From assembly GCF_019443425.1 (NCBI RefSeq), contig NZ_CP080382.1, forward strand, positions 620,001 through 684,000: a stretch of 64,000 nt of DNA, in the 5' to 3' direction. The position numbers were made by a program, and so were the translations under genes. The stretch is from Arthrobacter sp. PAMC25284. GTDB lineage: Bacteria > Actinomycetota > Actinomycetes > Actinomycetales > Micrococcaceae. The notes below the pieces were generated by a model, which did no database searches, was not told where the DNA came from, and saw nothing but the letters and a program-made list of their open reading frames with translations. Each line of letters starts with the position of its first letter. The stretch's first letter is position 1. Of this stretch, positions 33,757 through 42,431 are shown piece after piece.

Positions 33757-33921
33757 ATGTTCCAGGCCCTGCTGTGCAAACTGAACATCCGCCATGAATG
33801 GCATATCGAACACACCGACGACGGCTGCCTATATAAGCGATGCATACGTTGTGGCAAAGATGACGACCGCGGCGGGACCGGCGCCCCGTGGACGTGGGCC
33901 GGACCTGCGGGCATGGGCTGA
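33757..33921 (+). CDS. Small zinc-ribbon-like protein (54 residues)
   Basis: Begins MFQALLCKLNIRHEWHIEHT and contains one CxxC (YKRCIRCGKD), then a Gly/Pro-rich tail. CGGAGAG lies 6 bases before the ATG. Similar 50-60-residue proteins (LLCxLNIRHxW...RCxRCGKDH) occur in this group as far as I recall. With only one CxxC plus His and Cys near the N-terminus it could bind one zinc. Function unknown. Confidence 0.65.
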   Translation: MFQALLCKLNIRHEWHIEHTDDGCLYKRCIRCGKDDDRGGTGAPWTWAGPAGMG

Positions 33922-34058
33922 TCACGTCCCGACGGGAGTGCCTTGGTGGAGCCCAGCAGACCATTCCTTCGGCCCTGTTTTGGCTTATCCACCTCCGAAT
34001 ATTCCTGACCGGGCGGAGGACGTATTCGCTCCTGTTTGTTGTCAGAAAACTGGGACGC

Positions 34059-35564
34059 ATGACCGAGCAGAAGCCGGCCCTTCCCAAGACCGCTGCGGCG
34101 TCTGACGGCGCTGGCTTCTCTGAGGACGCGGCCGCCACCTCCGGTCCGGTCGGGGACGGCGGCTCCGCGCCTTTGGCCGATCCCGACGCCGTCGACACGT
34201 CCTTGCGGACTTCGGCGCAGCGGTCCCGCACCTTCGCCGGGATTCTGGTGAACACCGCCCTCGCGAACATCACCACCAGCTATCTGTGGTTCGCCCTGAC
34301 ATTCTGGGTGTACCTGGAGACGCGCAACGTGATCGCCACCGGGGTGATCGGCGGCGCGTACATGCTGTTGATCGCCCTATCCAGTATCAGCTTCGGCACC
34401 TTCGTGGACCGCTACCGCAAGCTGGCCGTGATGCGCTTCGCCGCCGGCTTCACCCTGGTGATGTTCGTGCTGTCCGGGGTCATGTTCCTAATGACACCGG
34501 CCGGCAATCTGCTGGATCTGAGACAGCCCATGTTCTGGATCTTCGCCGTGATAATCCTGGTCGGTGCGGTGGTGGAGAACATGCGCAACATCGCGCTGTC
34601 CACCACAGTCACCATCCTGATCGACCCGGATCGACGGGCCAACGCCAACGGGCTGGTGGGCATGGTGCAGGGACTGATGTTCGTCATCACTTCAGTTCTC
34701 TCCGGGTTGTCGGTGGGTCTGCTGGGCATGGGCTGGACGATCGTCGTCGCCCTGGTGCTCACGGCGCTCGCCTTCGCGCACTTGCTCACGCTGCGCATGC
34801 CTGAGGAAGTGCGCGCGGCCGGCACTGATGCGCACGGCGGATTCGACCTGCGCGGCTCCCTCGCCGCGGTTTTGGCCATCGCCGGCCTCTTCGCGCTGAT
34901 CCTGTTCTCCACGTTCAACAACTTCATTGGTGGCGTCTACATGGCGTTGATGGATCCCTACGGCCTGGAAATGTTCCCCGTCGAACTCTGGGGAACATTC
35001 TTCGCGCTCGGCGCCACGGGCTTCATCGTGGGAGGCGCGGTGATCGGCAAGTTCGGGCTCGGGTCCAACCCGCTGCGCACCATGCTCATCGCGGTGATCC
35101 TGATGGGAATCCTCGGTGCGGTATTCACGCTTCGGGAATGGGCCTGGCTGTACATCGCCGGCATCTGGCTGTACCTGGTTCTGGTGCCCTTCGTGGAGGC
35201 CGCCGAGCAGACGGTCATCCAGCAGGTTGTGCCCCTGCCCCGGCAGGGCCGGGTGTTCGGATTCGCCATGGCGTTCGAGGCCGCGGCGGCGCCGATCACT
35301 GCGTTTCTTATTGCGCCCATCGCCGAGGTCTGGATAATCCCGTACGCACGGTCCGCTGAGGGGGCCGCCCGGATTGCCCCGTTGTTGGGCGAAGGAACCT
35401 CCCGCGGTATCGCCCTGGTGTTCCTCGTTGCCGGGATCATCTTGATTGCGGCCGCGCTGCTGGCCTTCCTGACCCCGGTCTACCGCCGGGTCTCGGCGTC
35501 GTATGCGCGGGCGGCTGCCGAAGCGCCGAAGGACGCCGGCACCGCTACGACGTCCTTCGGATGA
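34059..35564 (+). CDS. MFS-family transporter
   Basis: A 501-residue major facilitator protein. I place the start at the ATG at 34059 (MTEQKPALPKTAAASD), since the residues upstream in frame look non-coding. After a polar N-terminus of about 60 residues there are 12 membrane segments; the loop after helix 2 has SFGTFVDRYRKLAVMR, a version of the MFS A-motif (G-x3-D-R-x-R-R). Overall similarity is to the MFS drug/solute exporter group. Substrate unknown. A broken protease gene follows on the other strand at once. Confidence 0.88.
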   Translation: MTEQKPALPKTAAASDGAGFSEDAAATSGPVGDGGSAPLADPDAVDTSLRTSAQRSRTFAGILVNTALANITTSYLWFALTFWVYLETRNVIATGVIGGAYMLLIALSSISFGTFVDRYRKLAVMRFAAGFTLVMFVLSGVMFLMTPAGNLLDLRQPMFWIFAVIILVGAVVENMRNIALSTTVTILIDPDRRANANGLVGMVQGLMFVITSVLSGLSVGLLGMGWTIVVALVLTALAFAHLLTLRMPEEVRAAGTDAHGGFDLRGSLAAVLAIAGLFALILFSTFNNFIGGVYMALMDPYGLEMFPVELWGTFFALGATGFIVGGAVIGKFGLGSNPLRTMLIAVILMGILGAVFTLREWAWLYIAGIWLYLVLVPFVEAAEQTVIQQVVPLPRQGRVFGFAMAFEAAAAPITAFLIAPIAEVWIIPYARSAEGAARIAPLLGEGTSRGIALVFLVAGIILIAAALLAFLTPVYRRVSASYARAAAEAPKDAGTATTSFG

Positions 35565-35810
35565 CTAGGAACCCGGACCGACAGCGGCTAAAAGCCGTGA
35601 TCGGGCAATCGTGCGGAAGCCCCTCAACCCATGACTGCCAACACCACCGCGCTGGTTGCGAGCGTGTTGACCGTGGACGACGGCGAAAAGCACAGCACTC
35701 AGGAGGCCCGCGATCAACGGGCCGAAGCGATGCCGCAATCCACCGTGGATTACGCCACGGAAGACTGCCTCGTCCCACAACGGGGTGTGGAGCGTAGCGC
35801 CGGCGACCAT
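35565..35810 (-). pseudogene. Fragment of a CPBP-family intramembrane metalloprotease
   Basis: The minus-strand frame reads WDEAVFRGVIHGGLRHRFG followed by LIAGLLSAVLFAVVHGQH, the two core motifs (EExxxR and FxxxH) of CPBP/CAAX-type proteases. The first Glu pair is Glu-Ala here, the upstream helices are missing and the C-terminus degenerates. It abuts the MFS gene stop. Almost certainly a remnant. Confidence 0.65.
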
Positions 35811-35905
35811 CGGGCGTACATCCAGGCCGCCAGCGCCGGCCGGTGGACGGAAATGGTGCAGAACGTGCCCTATGGCGTCGGTGACATCCTCAGTATGATC
35901 CGGTC

Positions 35906-36283
35906 ATGAAAGACAATGTCCGGATGGCTGGAGCGGCGACCGCGTTGCTGCTTGTTTTAACTTCGTGTGCGACTACACCTGCGCCGGCCGATACCGCGAC
36001 AGGCCAAGGCGCCACGCCATGCCACGACCCGTATGTCGCAGACATCGACACAAGCGCCCCGGGAGAGGCGACGCCCGAAGCAGCGGCCGTGGCCTGGTCC
36101 TGGTCCAAGTCGATTCTTACGCCGTCGGACGCCCCAAACGATGGATGGAAAGCAACCGACGATTGGGCGGAGCAGAGCGGCGAGCGGACCGTTCGGAATG
36201 GAGATTGGGTCGTCGGCGTTAGCCGCACCGTCTCCGGCGGCTGGCTTGTTTCGGGACTAGGGTGCGGAACTGCTGAGGGCTGA
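35906..36283 (+). CDS. Putative lipoprotein of unknown function
   Basis: A 125-residue protein with a lipoprotein signal: MKDNVRMAGAATALLLVLTSC, lipobox LTSC with Cys at residue 21. The mature part is small and hydrophilic with a second Cys near the N-terminus (PCHDPYV) and one at the end (LGCGTAEG) that could form a disulfide. It should be anchored on the outer face of the cytoplasmic membrane. No family recognised. The ribosome site is weak. Confidence 0.65.
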   Translation: MKDNVRMAGAATALLLVLTSCATTPAPADTATGQGATPCHDPYVADIDTSAPGEATPEAAAVAWSWSKSILTPSDAPNDGWKATDDWAEQSGERTVRNGDWVVGVSRTVSGGWLVSGLGCGTAEG

Positions 36284-36303
36284 CGCTGCGGAGGGGCGGC
36301 TCC

Positions 36304-36621
36304 TTAGCCTTCACACTCGGAGCAGTAGGCGTGTCCGTTCTTTTCCCGGGCGAGTTGGGACCGGTGCCGGACGAGGAAACAGGAATAACAGGTGAACTCG
36401 TCCTGCGCCTGGGGAATGACCTGAACAGTGAGTTCCTCGGCGACAAACTCTCCGCCGGGCGTCATGGACTCATCCATCGCATCGGCCTCGTCGAGCTCTC
36501 GGACGACGCTGCGCGCATCGGGGGCGTTCGCAGACTGCAGCGCCTCGAGCGAGCGGTCCTGGGATTCTTTGACGTCGGATCGTACTTCGTCGTAATCGGT
36601 TGCCACTGGGGTCATTCTCAT
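36304..36621 (-). CDS. DUF4193 family protein
   Basis: A 105-residue acidic protein. The C-terminus DEFTCYSCFLVRHRSQLARE followed by KNGHAYCSECEG matches DUF4193, with CxxC...CxxC forming one zinc site. The N-terminus has the usual ATDYDEVR...SLEAL. I start at the ATG at 36621 (MRMTPVATDY). DUF4193 is a small actinobacterial family of unknown function, normally found in core loci. Confidence 0.85.
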   Translation of the reverse strand: MRMTPVATDYDEVRSDVKESQDRSLEALQSANAPDARSVVRELDEADAMDESMTPGGEFVAEELTVQVIPQAQDEFTCYSCFLVRHRSQLAREKNGHAYCSECEG

Positions 36622-36718
36622 TTCTGTCGTTCTTCTCTGATGCGGAAACAACATACACCACCGCGCCGTTATTCCCCTGACAGTGAAAAGATGGGTGCCC
36701 GGCCGCCGTCAAAGTGAT

Positions 36719-37819
36719 CTAGCGCTTCGATGGGTGGGAGTCCAAGTATTCGCGGAGTCCCGGGATAGCGAAGTCCACGACTCCATAGCCGGTTGATTCG
36801 ATGAGTCCCGCGTCGATCAGGCGCGTGCGGTAATTCCCGACGGCGTTCGGCCGCATCCGCGTGCGGGTTCCGATATTCATCGTCGACGACGGGCCGCTGT
36901 CTTCCACCATCGCCCGCAGGAAATCCCTGTCCCTGCCGGACGTCGTCGACAGTGCCGCTTCGATAACAACACGTTCGTTCCGGCGTCGGGCGGCGCTCAC
37001 GGCCCGGACCACTGCGCTGGCGTCGAGGGTGTTAGAAGCCTGTTCTGCCTCCTGCCACAGGAAGTAGCCCACCAGTTGAATCAGGAACGGATACCCGCCC
37101 GTGGCCTCGGCTGCCTCCCTGGTGTGTCCTGCGCTGATAGTGATGCCGGCGTCAGCGAACGTTTCGGCGAATGAACGCTCCACTTCAGAGATGGACGCCG
37201 CGTGGAGATCAATGCGATCGGCCCGCCGGAGAAACGTTGCCACGCCCTCGTTGAGCAGGTCGGACACCGCGGCCGGCAGTCCAGCGAAAATAAGGCCAAT
37301 CGGGAGGCCTTCACGAATGAAGTGCTGGACGTCTGCGGCGAGCCGGGACAACTCGGCCCGATCTGCTGCATGGATTTCGTCCACGGTGATCACCAGCCCG
37401 GTTCCACGTTCCGCCAACAACCGCAGCAGTTCTGCTCCCCTGGTCCTCCAGTCCACCTGCGCTTCAGGTGCCAGCTGGGTGGTGACGGAGAATCCGGCCA
37501 CGGCCACCGCCGTGATCCTGCGGCCCGTGGGCCCGTCCCCCAGATTACTTGTGAGCAGTCGCATCGACTCGCCAATCCGTCCGACAAATCCCCCGGTGGC
37601 TGTTTCGGACACCACAGCCCAGCCACTGGTCATGGCCAGGTCCTCCGCGGCACCGAGCATGACGGTCTTGCCGATGCCTCTGGCACCGGTGAAGATGGAC
37701 AGTAGTCCCGGTGCACCTGATCCGATACGCAATCCGTAGGCGAACTCGTCCAGGACTCCCCCGCGACCGATGAGGTCAGGTGGAGTAGCTCCCGCGGTCG
37801 GCCGAAAAGGGTTCCCCAC
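36719..37819 (-). CDS. Orc1/Cdc6-like AAA ATPase with C-terminal winged helix
   Basis: A 366-residue ATPase: Walker A FTGARGIGKTVML, Walker B GLVITVDEIHAADR, and a C-terminal winged-helix-like segment (NIGTRTRMRPNAVGNYRTRLIDAGLIESTG). GTG start at 37819 with GGAG 5 bases before it. An ATG four bases earlier would be in a different frame. The protein looks like the stand-alone STAND/ORC-type ATP-binding proteins often found near mobile or defence loci. No partner gene is adjacent on this strand. Three tandem 9-bp repeats lie 25 bases upstream. Function unknown. Confidence 0.8.
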   Translation of the reverse strand: MGNPFRPTAGATPPDLIGRGGVLDEFAYGLRIGSGAPGLLSIFTGARGIGKTVMLGAAEDLAMTSGWAVVSETATGGFVGRIGESMRLLTSNLGDGPTGRRITAVAVAGFSVTTQLAPEAQVDWRTRGAELLRLLAERGTGLVITVDEIHAADRAELSRLAADVQHFIREGLPIGLIFAGLPAAVSDLLNEGVATFLRRADRIDLHAASISEVERSFAETFADAGITISAGHTREAAEATGGYPFLIQLVGYFLWQEAEQASNTLDASAVVRAVSAARRRNERVVIEAALSTTSGRDRDFLRAMVEDSGPSSTMNIGTRTRMRPNAVGNYRTRLIDAGLIESTGYGVVDFAIPGLREYLDSHPSKR

Positions 37820-37843
37820 ATTTGCTCCTGTGAATGTCTGTGA

Positions 37844-37870
37844 ATCTTGTGTATCTTGTGTATCTTGTGT
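37844..37870 (-). repeat. Three tandem 9-bp repeats upstream of the AAA ATPase
   Basis: Three exact copies of ATCTTGTGT (plus strand) with a partial fourth (ATCT), 25-51 bases before the GTG of the minus-strand ATPase. Further TGTGAATC-like variants lie between. It could be an operator array or a slippage-prone spacer that tunes expression. Confidence 0.8.
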
Positions 37871-37993
37871 ATCTCACACTACTCGGCCGGGGCGTCGGCG
37901 GAACCGACCCTGGCCTCCCTGACGCCTTGGATCCACTAGCCACCCCGGGGTTGGTCTTCGGCGGAGGCACGGTCTACTCTGTGCTCAACCGGC

Positions 37994-38248
37994 TTGGCGT
38001 GCTTCCCGTTTGGCACCACCGTCTCTCCCGGATGCAAGATCGGCTTGCTGGCCGCCGGCACGCTGATCGGCCTGCTCGGCGTGAAGCTCATTTTCGGTTT
38101 CATCCTCGGTATTCCCTTCGGCCCCACAGGAACAGTCATCTACTACGCGACGACCTTCCTCCTATTCGCCGTTCTGCTCGGGTGGAGCAATGTGCTGCAA
38201 CGGAAGCTTCCCGAGCGGATGACGGAAGAGCTCACCCGGCAAGGTTGA
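37994..38248 (+). CDS. Small two-helix membrane protein, start uncertain
   Basis: The frame encodes a Gly-rich hydrophobic protein (KIGLLAAGTLIGLLGVKLIF; TVIYYATTFLLFAVLLGW) with a charged tail (RKLPERMTEELTRQG). The only conventional start in this frame is TTG at 37994, without ribosome site, and the upstream frame is open. It may therefore be the end of a longer broken gene. Confidence 0.45.
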   Translation: MACFPFGTTVSPGCKIGLLAAGTLIGLLGVKLIFGFILGIPFGPTGTVIYYATTFLLFAVLLGWSNVLQRKLPERMTEELTRQG

Positions 38249-38309
38249 GACCCCCTGCCCAGGTCCATTGACAGAGCAACGGTCCAACGTCGAAGTCATG
38301 CACCGAGAG

Positions 38310-38798
38310 TCATGCACCAAGACTCGTGCCAGTTGGTCCGCTCCGGTAGCGCCGTTCCAGCACGACGATGATGACGGTCGCCACGGCCGTCAGGACGGCC
38401 CAGAACCAGAGCAGGTTCGCGGCGTAGTTGGCCTCCAGGACGCTGGTATTCCGGGCTTCGGACTGGGCTTTGAGCAGCAGCACCGCGATCCCCGTCACGA
38501 CGGTTCCGGTCAGGAGTCCCCCGCGCAGCACCGCAGCCGAGGCCGGACGCAGCCGTGACCCCACCCGGGTCAGCCCTGCTCCGGAAAGCGTGGCAAGCGG
38601 GACGAGGACGCCGTCGTGGAGCAGCACGCCGGCAGCCATCCAGATAAGCAGCCCGAGCGTCTGCTCCGGTCCGAGCTGGGTTGGAAGGCCCAGCAGTCCG
38701 TAACCGATCAGCGCAGCGCCGGCCACCGCCAGGCCAATCCGCGTTCCCCGCACGGTGCGCACCTGCCGTGCGGTTGCGCGGGTTTTCGGGATATTCAC
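38310..38798 (-). CDS. Four-helix membrane protein coupled to the oxidoreductase
   Basis: A 162-residue protein with about four membrane helices (IGLAVAGAALIGYGLLGL; LGLLIWMAAGVLLHDGVLV; LTGTVVTGIAVLLL; LLWFWAVLTAVATVIIVVLE). The best start is the GTG at 38798: GGAGG is 4 bases upstream and its GTGA overlaps the stop of the molybdopterin oxidoreductase. Position suggests a membrane accessory protein for that enzyme. I do not recognise a family. Confidence 0.75.
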   Translation of the reverse strand: MNIPKTRATARQVRTVRGTRIGLAVAGAALIGYGLLGLPTQLGPEQTLGLLIWMAAGVLLHDGVLVPLATLSGAGLTRVGSRLRPASAAVLRGGLLTGTVVTGIAVLLLKAQSEARNTSVLEANYAANLLWFWAVLTAVATVIIVVLERRYRSGPTGTSLGA

Positions 38799-39934
38799 AG
38801 GACCTCCATCGTCTGCAGCCACTTGGTTTGCAGCACGCCGGGCCGGCCGGGTGCGATCACGCGGGCCGGGTACCCGTGGTCCAGGTCCAGCGCCTCGCCG
38901 TTGAGCTCCAGGGCCACGAGGGTTTGTCCGTCACGCGCGTAGGCGGGCGGCATAGTCATGATCCGGTACGCTCCTTCGGGTTCGAGGCTGGTAAATTTCA
39001 GCAGGGACGACGCCGGCGCGCCCACGGCGGCGAGCAGGTCCAGGACGCGCACGCCGCGCCAGCGCGCGGTTTGACTCCAGCCCTCGACACATGCGATGGG
39101 AAGCTCATACTCGTGTTGTGGCAAGGCGGCCAGTTCGGCCAGCGAGAACGAACGGCTGCTGCCCTGATGGGTCAGGGTGAGTTTCCAGTCCGCGGCCCGC
39201 GCTGCGGTCACCACCTGGGCCTCGGCGGCGGTCCGGTTCACGGGGACAGACTGCGGCCCGGTCCCCTTCTTGCGGGGGGCGAAAAGGTTCAGCGGATCCA
39301 GCCAGGCGAAGGACTGCCCCGCAGTGGTCAGCACGAGGACGCCGGTGCCGGTGCCGACGCCGGCCAGGAAGGCCCTGCGTGACCACCGTCCCGGCGCAGT
39401 GTCAGCAGTCGTCCGGACCGGGCGGGACCGCCAGTGCGCCATAATCGACGGGAGCTTCAAGCCAATATGCAGGACGAGCGAGCCGATAATGACCCAGGCC
39501 AACCAGTAATGCGTTTCACGGAACGGAAACGGCCACGGATACCACTTATAGGTATTGACCAGACCGGTTAGCAGCTGCACGAATGAGGATCCAAGGAATA
39601 AGGCGATGGAACCCCGTTCAAGGGCGTGCCCGACGGACTTGATGGGCGGCCACTTCAGCAGTTCCGGGTAGACGGACCAGAGTTTGGCCAGCAGGAGCGG
39701 GATGGCGGCGATACCGGCCGTGACGTGCAGACCCTGCGTCAGCTGGTAAATCCAGGCCGGCGACGTCGGATAGAGCATCCACGAGGGCTGTTCCTGCAGG
39801 TTGTGGCTGAAAACACCGGTAAGGAAGCAGACCACGAAGCTCACCCCGAGCCAGCGTCCCAGGACAACGGTGAGGCGGGTACTTCGCGTCGGCGACGCGA
39901 ATCTGGCAGCCAAGGCGTTGGTGAGCTGTTGCAT
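38795..39934 (-). CDS. Membrane-anchored molybdopterin-dependent oxidoreductase
   Basis: A 379-residue protein in two parts. Residues 1-170 hold about four membrane helices with His residues (THYWLAWVIIGSLVLHIGLKL) like a cytochrome b561-type anchor. After a twin-arginine-like stretch (GRWSRRAFLAG), the soluble part shows the sulfite-oxidase/YedY-type fold with the Mo-ligand Cys in LPIACVEGWSQTARWRGV and the end GYPARVIAPGRPGVLQTKWL. The enzyme part should face outside. The natural substrate of such fusions is not established. Downstream membrane gene overlaps by 4 bases. Confidence 0.85.
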   Translation of the reverse strand: MQQLTNALAARFASPTRSTRLTVVLGRWLGVSFVVCFLTGVFSHNLQEQPSWMLYPTSPAWIYQLTQGLHVTAGIAAIPLLLAKLWSVYPELLKWPPIKSVGHALERGSIALFLGSSFVQLLTGLVNTYKWYPWPFPFRETHYWLAWVIIGSLVLHIGLKLPSIMAHWRSRPVRTTADTAPGRWSRRAFLAGVGTGTGVLVLTTAGQSFAWLDPLNLFAPRKKGTGPQSVPVNRTAAEAQVVTAARAADWKLTLTHQGSSRSFSLAELAALPQHEYELPIACVEGWSQTARWRGVRVLDLLAAVGAPASSLLKFTSLEPEGAYRIMTMPPAYARDGQTLVALELNGEALDLDHGYPARVIAPGRPGVLQTKWLQTMEVL

Positions 39935-40045
39935 ACTTCGATCACACCACCAATCCGCCCAGTGGACCGCCGCCAGTCCTTACGATTCACGGAAACCCCG
40001 GCCCAGGTGCATTACGGGACGCCGTAATAAGGCAGGATCAATAGG

Positions 40046-41518
40046 ATGACTGCCAGCACCCCGGAACCGAACCGCTACGCCGAATCCCGCCGGCGGGCCT
40101 ATCCGGGCGTGGCCCTGCTCTTCGTCCTTCTCGCCGGGCTGCTGTGGTGGATGGTCCTCCCTGGTAATCCGTATCCCGCAGCCCCGGTCGTCGGCACGTT
40201 CCTGTCCTGGTTGGTCCTGTTGGCGGCCGTCCCGCTCCTGCGGCGTGTACCGCGCCGCCGGCTGGGCGCCGTCATCATCGCCGGGACCGTGGCACTGGGC
40301 CTGATCGCCCTGAGCGCACCGCCGCGGACCAGCAACGACTCGGCCCGGTATGCCTGGGACGGCATCGTCCAAAAGGCCGGAATCTCACCGTATTCGCATG
40401 TCCCGATCGATGAGACACTCAAGGAACTCCGGCCGGAATGGCTCTTCCTGCCCGGCTCCACCACAGCCGGTGGGACGCCGGTCTGCTCCCCGGGCCTGTT
40501 CGGGACCGACTCGGTGGCCGCCTACAACTTCCCTTCCAATGAGCCGCTCTGCACGGCAATCAACCGCCCCCATGTGCCCACCATTTACCCGCCGACGGCA
40601 GAACTGTACTTCTTCGCTGTCCGGGCCGGAGTCCCGGACAGCGTGGGCTACCTGCCGTTCCAGCTCGCAGGGCTGCTGCTTGGTGCGGCCGTCACGGTGA
40701 TGCTGCTGCGCCTGCTGGCGCGGCGCGGCCAACCGCTGCAACTGGCGGCGGTATGGGGGTGGAGCCCGTTCCTGCAGCTGGAAGGGGTGAACAACGCGCA
40801 CGTTGATCTGCTCGGCGGCGCCTTGATCCTGGCTGCCGGGATGCTGATCGTGGGCGGACGGCCGCTGCGTTCCGGCGTCTCGTTCGGCGCTGCGGTCGCC
40901 ACCAAACTCATCCCGGTCATTGCCGCCCCGGCACTGCTGTTCCACCGCCCGGTCCGGTTCATCGCGGCTGCGTCCGGAACCTTCGTGCTGCTTTATGTCC
41001 CTTACCTTGCAGTCGCCGGGGCCGGGGTCCTCGGATTCCTGCCCGGCTACCTCAAGGAGGAAGGCTACAGCGAACGGGAGGGCATCCGCTTCGGACTCGC
41101 GCAGCTGGTCTCCAACGGACAGTGGCCGCCGGTGCTGTCCGCGGCGGCGCTGGCCGTCGTCGCGCTTGCCGTGCTGCTCCGCACCGGGAACGACAATGTC
41201 TGGGACCAACAAACCGTGATGATCGGGCTGACGCTGCTGATTGTCAGCCCCAACTACCCCTGGTACGCGCTGATGCTGCTGCCCTTCATCGTCCTCAGCC
41301 GGCGGTGGGAATACGTTGGCATCATTCTGGCCCTGGACATCATCTATATGGTCCCCAAGGAGGAACCCCAGGCCGCCATGATCAACCAGGGCGTCCTGCT
41401 GGTGGCCGCGGCCGCCGTCGCCGCCGGAGCCTGGCTGCGCCGCCGCAGAGAAATCCGCCAGACCGCCTGCTCTGCTCTCGCCGGCGACACCCTGAAGAAC
41501 GCACCCGATTCGTACTGA
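40046..41518 (+). CDS. GT-C fold membrane glycosyltransferase (GT87/DUF2029-like)
   Basis: A 490-residue protein with about 12-13 membrane helices. The first large outer loop has SNDSARYAWDGIVQ and GISPYSHVPIDE, where GT-C enzymes place the catalytic acid and the SPY motif; TIYPPTAELYFF follows and NNAHVDLLGGALIL is also typical. Such enzymes use polyprenyl-phosphate sugars outside the membrane and, in this group, often polyprenyl-phosphate-mannose, which the ppm1 product could supply. ATG start at 40046; divergent from the oxidoreductase at 39934. mtnP follows 49 bases after. Confidence 0.8.
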   Translation: MTASTPEPNRYAESRRRAYPGVALLFVLLAGLLWWMVLPGNPYPAAPVVGTFLSWLVLLAAVPLLRRVPRRRLGAVIIAGTVALGLIALSAPPRTSNDSARYAWDGIVQKAGISPYSHVPIDETLKELRPEWLFLPGSTTAGGTPVCSPGLFGTDSVAAYNFPSNEPLCTAINRPHVPTIYPPTAELYFFAVRAGVPDSVGYLPFQLAGLLLGAAVTVMLLRLLARRGQPLQLAAVWGWSPFLQLEGVNNAHVDLLGGALILAAGMLIVGGRPLRSGVSFGAAVATKLIPVIAAPALLFHRPVRFIAAASGTFVLLYVPYLAVAGAGVLGFLPGYLKEEGYSEREGIRFGLAQLVSNGQWPPVLSAAALAVVALAVLLRTGNDNVWDQQTVMIGLTLLIVSPNYPWYALMLLPFIVLSRRWEYVGIILALDIIYMVPKEEPQAAMINQGVLLVAAAAVAAGAWLRRRREIRQTACSALAGDTLKNAPDSY

Positions 41519-41567
41519 ACCCACCCCGCTCTCACCCGGCGGCTTACCCGAATGGCAGGATTGCCCC

Positions 41568-42431
41568 ATGGAAATATCAACTCCCGGCAGGGCACACGCA
41601 CGCATCGGCATCATCGGAGGGTCCGGGACGTACCGGCTTCCCGGCGCGGCCATCAAGGCGAGCCACACCGTTGAGACTCCCTACGGGCCGACGTCGGCCC
41701 CGGTGACGCTGGCGGAGCTCGCCGGCCGGGACGTTGCCTTCCTTCCACGCCACGGCACGGGACACTCGGTGCCGCCGCAAAAGATCAACTACCGGGCCAA
41801 CCTGTGGGCGCTCAAGAGCCTCGGCGTCGAGGCGGTCCTGTCCTCCTCCGCCGTCGGCGGGCTGCGGGTCGGCTACGGGCCGGAGACATTCGTGGTCACG
41901 GACCAGCTGATCGACCGCACCTGGGGGCGGACCGACACGTTTTTTGACGGCACCACCGCCGGTGTCCGGCACCTGCCGGCGTCGGAACCGTTCTGTCCGG
42001 TCCTGCGCACGCTGCTGGCCGCGGCGCTCGCGGACCGGCACCTGCCGTACGTGGCGAAGGGAACCGTGGTGGTGGTCAATGGGCCGCGGTTTTCCACCAA
42101 GGCCGAATCGGCCTGGTATGTCAGCGGCGGCGCGGACATCATCAGCATGACGCAGTACCCGGAACCGGTCCTGGCGGCCGAACTCAACATGGGCTTCGCC
42201 AACCTGGCGTTCGTCACCGATTCAGACACCGGCCACGACGGCTCGGAGCCGGTCACCGCCGAAGCCGTGTTCGCCCGCATCAAGCACGCCCAGCCCAATA
42301 TCCTCGCCGTGTTGGAAGCGACAATTGCCGCGATCGGCGATGACTACGCGCCACGGCCGCTAATGGACCCCGCGGCCGTGACCGGCATCATGGCACTGCC
42401 GGTCTCCGGCCGCCGGGCGGCGGCCGAATGA
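41568..42431 (+). CDS. mtnP: S-methyl-5'-thioadenosine phosphorylase / purine nucleoside phosphorylase
   Basis: A 287-residue trimeric-type phosphorylase: phosphate-binding GIIGGSGTYRL, then FLPRHGTGHSVPPQKINYRA, the base-site FSTKAESAW and ISMTQYPEPVLAAEL with FVTDSDTGHDG. It splits methylthioadenosine (or a purine nucleoside) with phosphate, in methionine salvage. The Asp-rich DTGHDG matches the MTA-type enzymes. ATG start; the epimerase gene begins inside its stop codon (ATGA). The three-gene run with a glycosyltransferase and an epimerase is not an obvious pathway. Confidence 0.88.
   Translation: MEISTPGRAHARIGIIGGSGTYRLPGAAIKASHTVETPYGPTSAPVTLAELAGRDVAFLPRHGTGHSVPPQKINYRANLWALKSLGVEAVLSSSAVGGLRVGYGPETFVVTDQLIDRTWGRTDTFFDGTTAGVRHLPASEPFCPVLRTLLAAALADRHLPYVAKGTVVVVNGPRFSTKAESAWYVSGGADIISMTQYPEPVLAAELNMGFANLAFVTDSDTGHDGSEPVTAEAVFARIKHAQPNILAVLEATIAAIGDDYAPRPLMDPAAVTGIMALPVSGRRAAAE

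Noticed and set aside
33447..33797. Open frames of 85-116 codons
   Set aside because: Several overlap in different phases, none with ribosome site, and one ends inside the small zinc-ribbon gene that has better support.
37844..37870. CRISPR or phage-type repeat array
   Set aside because: The 9-bp units are directly tandem without spacers, so it is a simple repeat.
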